A stretch of DNA of 8,822 nucleotides. It comes from DASQUP01 sp035641235 (GTDB taxonomy: Bacteria; Actinomycetota; CADDZG01; WHSQ01). The notes under the pieces were generated by a model. It was not told where the DNA came from. It saw only the letters and a program-made list of their open reading frames with translations, and made no database searches. The stretch spans positions 1 to 8,822 of the forward strand of contig DASQUP010000020.1 of the NCBI GenBank assembly GCA_035641235.1, given 5' to 3'. Of this stretch, positions 6,122-8,822 are shown piece by piece (the first letter of the stretch is position 1; each line of letters opens with the position of its first letter). A program made the position numbers and the translations under genes.

Positions 6122-7318
6122 ATGGACAAGCGGCCGCCGCTGCTGCCGCCCGCTGCGCTAGAGCGGGCTGCCGCCCCGCTCGGCTCCGCGACGCTGCTGC
6201 CCGGCGACGCTTATGCCTCCGACGACGTCTTTTCCTGGGAGCGGGTGCATTTCTTCGACGAGTCGTGGGTCTGCGCGGGCCGCTCGGACGATCTCGCCCG
6301 TCCGGGGGATCAGAAAGCGATCCGGCTCGGTGCCGAAAGCGTGCTTTTGGTTCGCGACACGGACGGCACGCTCAATTCCTTCTTCAACGTCTGCCGCCAT
6401 CGCGCCCACGAACTGCTCGAGCCCGGAGTATCCGTCAACCGGCGCGCCGTGAAGTGCCCGTACCACGCCTGGGTGTACGGGCTCGACGGTTCGCTAAAAG
6501 GCGCCCCGCGTTTCGGCGACATCGAAGGATTCGAACTGGGGGATCACCCGCTCGTACCCGTACGTACGGTGGAGTGGAACGGGTGGGTCTTCGTGAACGC
6601 GTCGGGTGGCGCGCCGGAGTTCTCTGAGCACGTCGGCAACCTCGAGGAGCTCGTCGCCGATTACGGATGCGGCGACCTCGTTGCTGCCGCCCGACACGAC
6701 TACATCGTGGCGGCCAACTGGAAGGTGATCACCGAGAACTATCACGAGTGCTACCACTGCTCGCAGATACACCCCGAGCTGTGCGAGGTCACACCTCCCG
6801 ACAGCGGCAAAGATGACACCGGCCGAGGCGCATGGGTGGGAGGGTCGATGGATCTGCGCGCGCATGCTCAGACGATGTCGCTGACCGGCGAGCGGGCCGC
6901 ACCTCTTCTCCCGGGTCTGAGCGCGGCCGCCTCCAGACAGGTTCTCTACTACAGCCTGTGGCCCAATCTGCTCATCAGTCTCCACCCCGACTACGTGATG
7001 ACTCACCGGATGGAGCCGCTCGGGCCCGATCGCACGCGCGTCGAGTGCGAGTGGCTGTGGCCGGCGGAGGTTGTCCAGACCGAGGGATTCGACCCGAAAT
7101 ACGCAACCGAGTTCTGGGACGTCACCAACAAGCAGGACTGGCACGCGTGTGAATCCGTACAACGTGGAGTCTCGTCGCGCGGTTTCAGGCCCGGCCCACT
7201 CTCGTACTGGGAGGGGAGTACCCATCAATTCCTCGAGCTGGTCGCGCGCAGCTACCTGGCGGGACGGGTCATCTACCGCTCCGGCGCCGAGCTGGATCAT
7301 CGCCGAGCGCGGCGATGA
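6122..7318 (+). CDS. Rieske non-heme iron oxygenase, alpha (catalytic) subunit
   Basis: The product has 398 residues, normal for the family. The Rieske [2Fe-2S] site is complete: Cys91-x-His93 and Cys112-x2-His115 (CRHRAH and CPYHAW). The mononuclear iron site is also complete: His212 and His217 in ENYHECYHCSQIHPEL, with Asp339 in NKQDWHAC as the likely third ligand. The residue that usually bridges the two centres is Asp in ring-hydroxylating dioxygenases; here it is Glu209, as reported for carnitine-type Rieske monooxygenases. With the 'ENY.ECYHC' motif this points to the betaine/carnitine/quaternary-amine group more than to aromatic dioxygenases, but the substrate is not shown. A separate reductase is required and none is in the window. 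The ATG at 6122 is chosen for AAGGGGG eight bases upstream; a longer frame from 5978 would run through the repeat. Its TGA overlaps the next ATG (ATGA). Confidence 0.92.
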   Translation: MDKRPPLLPPAALERAAAPLGSATLLPGDAYASDDVFSWERVHFFDESWVCAGRSDDLARPGDQKAIRLGAESVLLVRDTDGTLNSFFNVCRHRAHELLEPGVSVNRRAVKCPYHAWVYGLDGSLKGAPRFGDIEGFELGDHPLVPVRTVEWNGWVFVNASGGAPEFSEHVGNLEELVADYGCGDLVAAARHDYIVAANWKVITENYHECYHCSQIHPELCEVTPPDSGKDDTGRGAWVGGSMDLRAHAQTMSLTGERAAPLLPGLSAAASRQVLYYSLWPNLLISLHPDYVMTHRMEPLGPDRTRVECEWLWPAEVVQTEGFDPKYATEFWDVTNKQDWHACESVQRGVSSRGFRPGPLSYWEGSTHQFLELVARSYLAGRVIYRSGAELDHRRARR

Positions 7319-7533
7319 ACTACCCCACAACCGACGACGACCGTAACGTTCTGGAGCGCGCACGGACTCTAGTCGAGGCACTGATTCCCTACGAGGTCGA
7401 GGCTGAGATGAACGACGGCGAGCTGCCGCCCGACGTCAAGAAGCGCCATCACGAGCTTGTGCGCGAGCTCGGACCGATCGACCGTCGGCACCAACCCCTT
7501 GAGCGCGGGTGCATCGGCATTTTGCGCCCCTGA
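7315..7533 (+). pseudogene. N-terminal fragment of an acyl-CoA dehydrogenase
   Basis: The frame opens at the ATGA overlap with the Rieske stop and ends at TGA 7531-7533, giving 72 residues against about 380-400 for an intact enzyme. 'DRNVLERARTLVEALIPYEVEAEMNDG' matches the first helices of the acyl-CoA dehydrogenase N-terminal domain. It resembles the minus-strand copy at 8301-8604 (shared pattern DR...ERAR...LIP.E.E.EMN.G). The next segment is eroded: 'HQPLERGCIG' stands where 'P.E.GG.G' is expected. The homology then stops with no continuation that I can find in any frame up to tetR. No flavin- or substrate-binding part and no catalytic Glu remain, so it cannot be an active enzyme. It was probably the second gene of a Rieske/dehydrogenase operon before a deletion. 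A retained short peptide is possible but less likely. Confidence 0.7.
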
Positions 7534-7562
7534 TAACCCACTCGTCCCGGTGCCTGATAGTA

Positions 7563-7576
7563 GACTGACTCGTCAA
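7563..7576. promoter_or_regulatory. possible TetR operator before the tetR gene
   Basis: TGAC-TC-GTCA (7566-7575 region) is a short palindrome about 30 bp before the start codon. GACTGAC (7563-7569) differs at one position from the GACTGGC arm of the operator at the Rieske promoter. A weak promoter (CTGATA near 7554, TATGCA near 7578, 18 bp apart) overlaps it. This suits autoregulation but is not strong evidence. Confidence 0.33.
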
Positions 7577-7604
7577 TTATGCACAAGCTCACTAGGCGGA
7601 TGGG

Positions 7605-8222
7605 ATGAGTCCACGGCCGAACGTTGAGGACCAGCGACGGCGGGAGATCCTCGAAGCGGCGTGCGATGCGATCGCCGAGCGGGGCTTTGCAGCCGCCCGG
7701 ATCGCAGACATTGCCGAGCGGGCGAACACCAGCTCGGGCACCGTCCACTACTACTTTGCCAGCAAAGAGGACGTCCTCCACCAGGCACTCAGGTTCGCGT
7801 TCGAGAAATCGCTCGACCGCCAGATCGCCGAGCTCGCGAAGATCCGGAGCGCCCGCGACAGCCTCATCAAGCTCATCGAGCTCAACCTCCCCGAGCACTC
7901 AGAGGTGGTCCATGAGTGGATCCTATGGATGGAGTTCTGGATCGAGGCACTCCACCGGCCCGAGATGCGTCCGGTCAACGAGGACCTCTACGGCCACTGG
8001 CGTGCGGTGGTGACCGACATCGTCGTCTCCGGCCAGGAGAGCGGGGAATTCAAGCATGGCGTCGTCGCCGCCGACCTCGCCAATCGGTTCGTGGCGCTGA
8101 TGGACGGGCTTGCGATCCAGGTCCTCCTTCACTCCGAGCAGATGACCGTGGCGGAGATGCGCCGGATCTGCACGGAATTCGTCGATTCCGAGCTCGGCCA
8201 CCGGGAGCTGACGCCGAACTAA
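7605..8222 (+). CDS. TetR-family transcriptional regulator, BetI-like
   Basis: The product has 205 residues, typical for the family. The N-terminal DNA-binding domain covers about residues 10-56, with the helix-turn-helix 'IADIAERANTSSGTVHYYF' at 33-51 and the usual 'ASKEDVLHQAL' after it. The C-terminal ligand and dimer domain (about 80-195) has the 'WILWMEFWIEALHRPEMR' and 'ALMDGLAIQVLL' helices seen in the BetI-type C-terminal family. BetI itself represses choline/betaine genes, which fits a neighbouring oxygenase of possible quaternary-amine type. The ligand is unknown. The ATG at 7605 is preceded by GGCGGA four bases away. It lies downstream of the oxygenase and the dehydrogenase fragment, and the same-strand order suggests it controls the inverted repeat at 6054-6079. 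A 12-bp palindrome and repeat copy 2 follow its stop. Confidence 0.9.
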   Translation: MSPRPNVEDQRRREILEAACDAIAERGFAAARIADIAERANTSSGTVHYYFASKEDVLHQALRFAFEKSLDRQIAELAKIRSARDSLIKLIELNLPEHSEVVHEWILWMEFWIEALHRPEMRPVNEDLYGHWRAVVTDIVVSGQESGEFKHGVVAADLANRFVALMDGLAIQVLLHSEQMTVAEMRRICTEFVDSELGHRELTPN

Positions 8223-8234
8223 GCGGCGCGCCGC
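8223..8234. repeat. 12-bp GC palindrome right after the tetR stop
   Basis: GCGGCGCGCCGC is a perfect palindrome abutting the TAA of tetR. It could form a four-base-pair stem in RNA or serve as a protein site. It may simply reflect the high GC content. Confidence 0.3.
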
Positions 8235-8258
8235 CGGTGGGCTCGCTCTGCTCCTGAA

Positions 8259-8300
8259 ATGGCAAATGAGCCCCGAGGGGTGGGGGTCGATTGCCATTTT
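8259..8300 (+). repeat. 42-bp hairpin repeat, copy 2
   Basis: The arms ATGGCAA (8259-8265) and TTGCCAT (8291-8297) enclose TGAGCCCC and GGGGGTCG, which pair except for an A/A and a G/G mismatch. It ends in TTTT (8297-8300). The five differences from copy 1 lie in the inner stem and loop, and the arms are invariant. The inner C/G changes keep pairing possible, which suggests the hairpin is what is conserved. This copy starts 37 nt after the tetR stop, about the same distance as copy 1 from its upstream gene. It also lies about 35 bp beyond the point where the decayed minus-strand acyl-CoA dehydrogenase loses homology. Confidence 0.8.
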
Positions 8301-8604
8301 CGGCAGGATTTGGATGCCCCGACCCGGGCCTCCTCGACGTCCCACAGCGCGCCGGTGGACTTGCCCATCTGCTCCTGACGAGGGCTTGTTGGAACAAGTC
8401 GAGGCCCTGGCCGCCGTCCTCGACGGAATGGTTGATGGCGTTGAATCCCCATTCAACGGTCGCGGCCCGAATGCCCGCGAGACTGGCGTCGGACAATCCG
8501 TTGTTCATCTCGCACTCGAGCTCGAATGGGATGAGATGCTCGGTCGTGAAGGCCCGGGCCCGCTCCGAAAGCTCTCGGTCGGCACGGGTCAGCTCGAGGT
8601 TCAC
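8301..8604 (-). pseudogene. acyl-CoA dehydrogenase N-terminus, frameshifted and truncated
   Basis: From GTG 8604-8602 the minus strand encodes 'LTRADRELSERARAF', then 'LIPFELECEMNNG' and 'INHSVEDGGQGLDLFQQALV', a clear acyl-CoA dehydrogenase N-terminal domain. At about 8377-8379 one base is missing (GTC-CAG has become GTCAG). In the shifted frame the homology resumes exactly as expected with QEQMGKSTGALWDV (8377-8336). After that the match is lost, and about 35 bp further on the 42-bp repeat begins. Only about the first 90 of ~390 residues remain, without flavin site or catalytic Glu, so the gene is dead. It differs enough from the fragment at 7315-7533 to be a separate paralog. This fills the otherwise gene-free 8301-8604. 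Confidence 0.82.
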
Positions 8605-8610
8605 GGAGCG

Positions 8611-8616
8611 ACACTA
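8611..8616 (-). promoter_or_regulatory. -10 box (TAGTGT) of a leaderless promoter for the broken dehydrogenase
   Basis: On the minus strand TAGTGT is followed by six bases (CGCTCC) and then GTG, the same layout as at 571-583. No Shine-Dalgarno is present. The promoter looks intact although the gene is not. Confidence 0.42.
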
Positions 8617-8639
8617 CCGGACTCGTATCCGGTTCGAGT
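8617..8639. promoter_or_regulatory. overlapping inverted repeats just upstream of the dehydrogenase -10 box
   Basis: CCGGA/TCCGG (8617-8621 and 8628-8632, 6-bp spacer) overlaps ACTCG/CGAGT (8621-8625 and 8635-8639, 9-bp spacer). Both lie between the expected -35 and -10 of the minus-strand promoter and could be an operator. Short arms in GC-rich DNA make this tentative. Confidence 0.28.
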
Positions 8640-8784
8640 GGTGTCCTCTACTCCCAACGGAGTACGCCCGAGCGGGCCGTCACCCGCTTCCGAACGGCGC
8701 CGTCCTGCACGGGAATGCGGTCTACACCATTCGGCTAGTTCAGATTGCGCCCCTCGGTTGACGACGCACTCCTCGTTCGGTCCC

Positions 8785-8790
8785 TAGCAT
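8785..8790 (+). promoter_or_regulatory. -10 box (TAGCAT) of a leaderless promoter at the right edge
   Basis: TAGCAT is followed by seven bases (GGGCGCT) and ATG 8798, so transcription would start at the start codon. TTGACG at 8758-8763 is a good -35 sequence but is 21 bp away, longer than usual. Confidence 0.42.
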
Positions 8791-8797
8791 GGGCGCT

Positions 8798-8822
8798 ATG
8801 CGAAAGTGGATTCGGGCGTCGG
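8798..8822 (+). CDS. start of an unidentified gene (3' end outside window)
   Basis: ATG 8798 opens a frame reading MRKWIRAS to the edge of the window. An in-frame ATG at 8789 would add three residues but overlaps the -10 box, so 8798 is preferred. The basic N-terminus with Trp/Ile could begin a signal peptide or a membrane segment, but eight residues cannot identify a family. Confidence 0.42.

Noticed and set aside
6494..7381. 295-residue minus-strand open frame
   Set aside because: It mirrors the Rieske oxygenase, which is unambiguous, and has no recognisable motif.
8050..8604. 184-residue minus-strand frame taken as one intact protein
   Set aside because: Only the first ~76 residues are acyl-CoA dehydrogenase. 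Beyond 8377 the frame is shifted, crosses the 42-bp repeat and runs antisense into tetR. It is described instead as a pseudogene.
1..8822. CRISPR array, tRNA, rRNA, insertion sequence or phage attachment site
   Set aside because: No regularly spaced repeats, cloverleaf-like sequence, transposase, integrase or long terminal inverted repeats were seen.

Overview
This is a GC-rich stretch (roughly two thirds G+C by eye) with actinobacterial habits: tightly packed genes, TTG and GTG starts, ATGA and GTGA stop/start overlaps, and several genes whose start codon lies 6-7 nt after a TAnnnT -10 box with no Shine-Dalgarno (leaderless). I infer Actinomycetota, perhaps a less-studied lineage such as Acidimicrobiia. 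No rRNA, tRNA, CRISPR array or transposase is visible.

Left part (1-3318). The end of a small His/Gly-rich secreted-type protein is followed by a plus-strand pair two bases apart: a double-ACT protein (GcvR-like) and a peptide deformylase. Facing them on the minus strand are a TTG-started, ECF-sigma-like protein carrying a C-terminal membrane anchor and an outer domain (1646-2797), and upstream of it a YjbQ/UPF0047 protein (2872-3318).

Middle part (3479-5938). A lipoprotein and a three-helix membrane protein overlap by ATGA and look like one cell-envelope operon. Next is a TTG-started regulator with an unusual order: ABM-type monooxygenase domain, degenerate receiver-like domain, OmpR/PhoB winged helix.

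Right part (5940-8822). A catabolic module holds a Rieske non-heme iron oxygenase (6122-7318), a truncated acyl-CoA dehydrogenase start overlapping its stop codon, and a BetI-like TetR regulator (7605-8222). A perfect inverted repeat overlaps the predicted Rieske promoter, and a similar half-site lies before tetR, so local TetR control is plausible. The module is bracketed by two same-orientation copies of a 42-bp hairpin element (5978-6019 and 8259-8300, 37 of 42 bases identical), each about 40 nt after a stop codon and each ending in TTTT. Beyond the second copy, on the minus strand, a second acyl-CoA dehydrogenase survives only as its N-terminus, with a one-base frameshift and loss of homology about 35 bp before the repeat. 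A new plus-strand gene begins at the right edge.

The points most worth following are the dispersed hairpin element and its link to gene decay, the ABM/pseudo-receiver/winged-helix fusion, and the membrane-anchored sigma-like protein.
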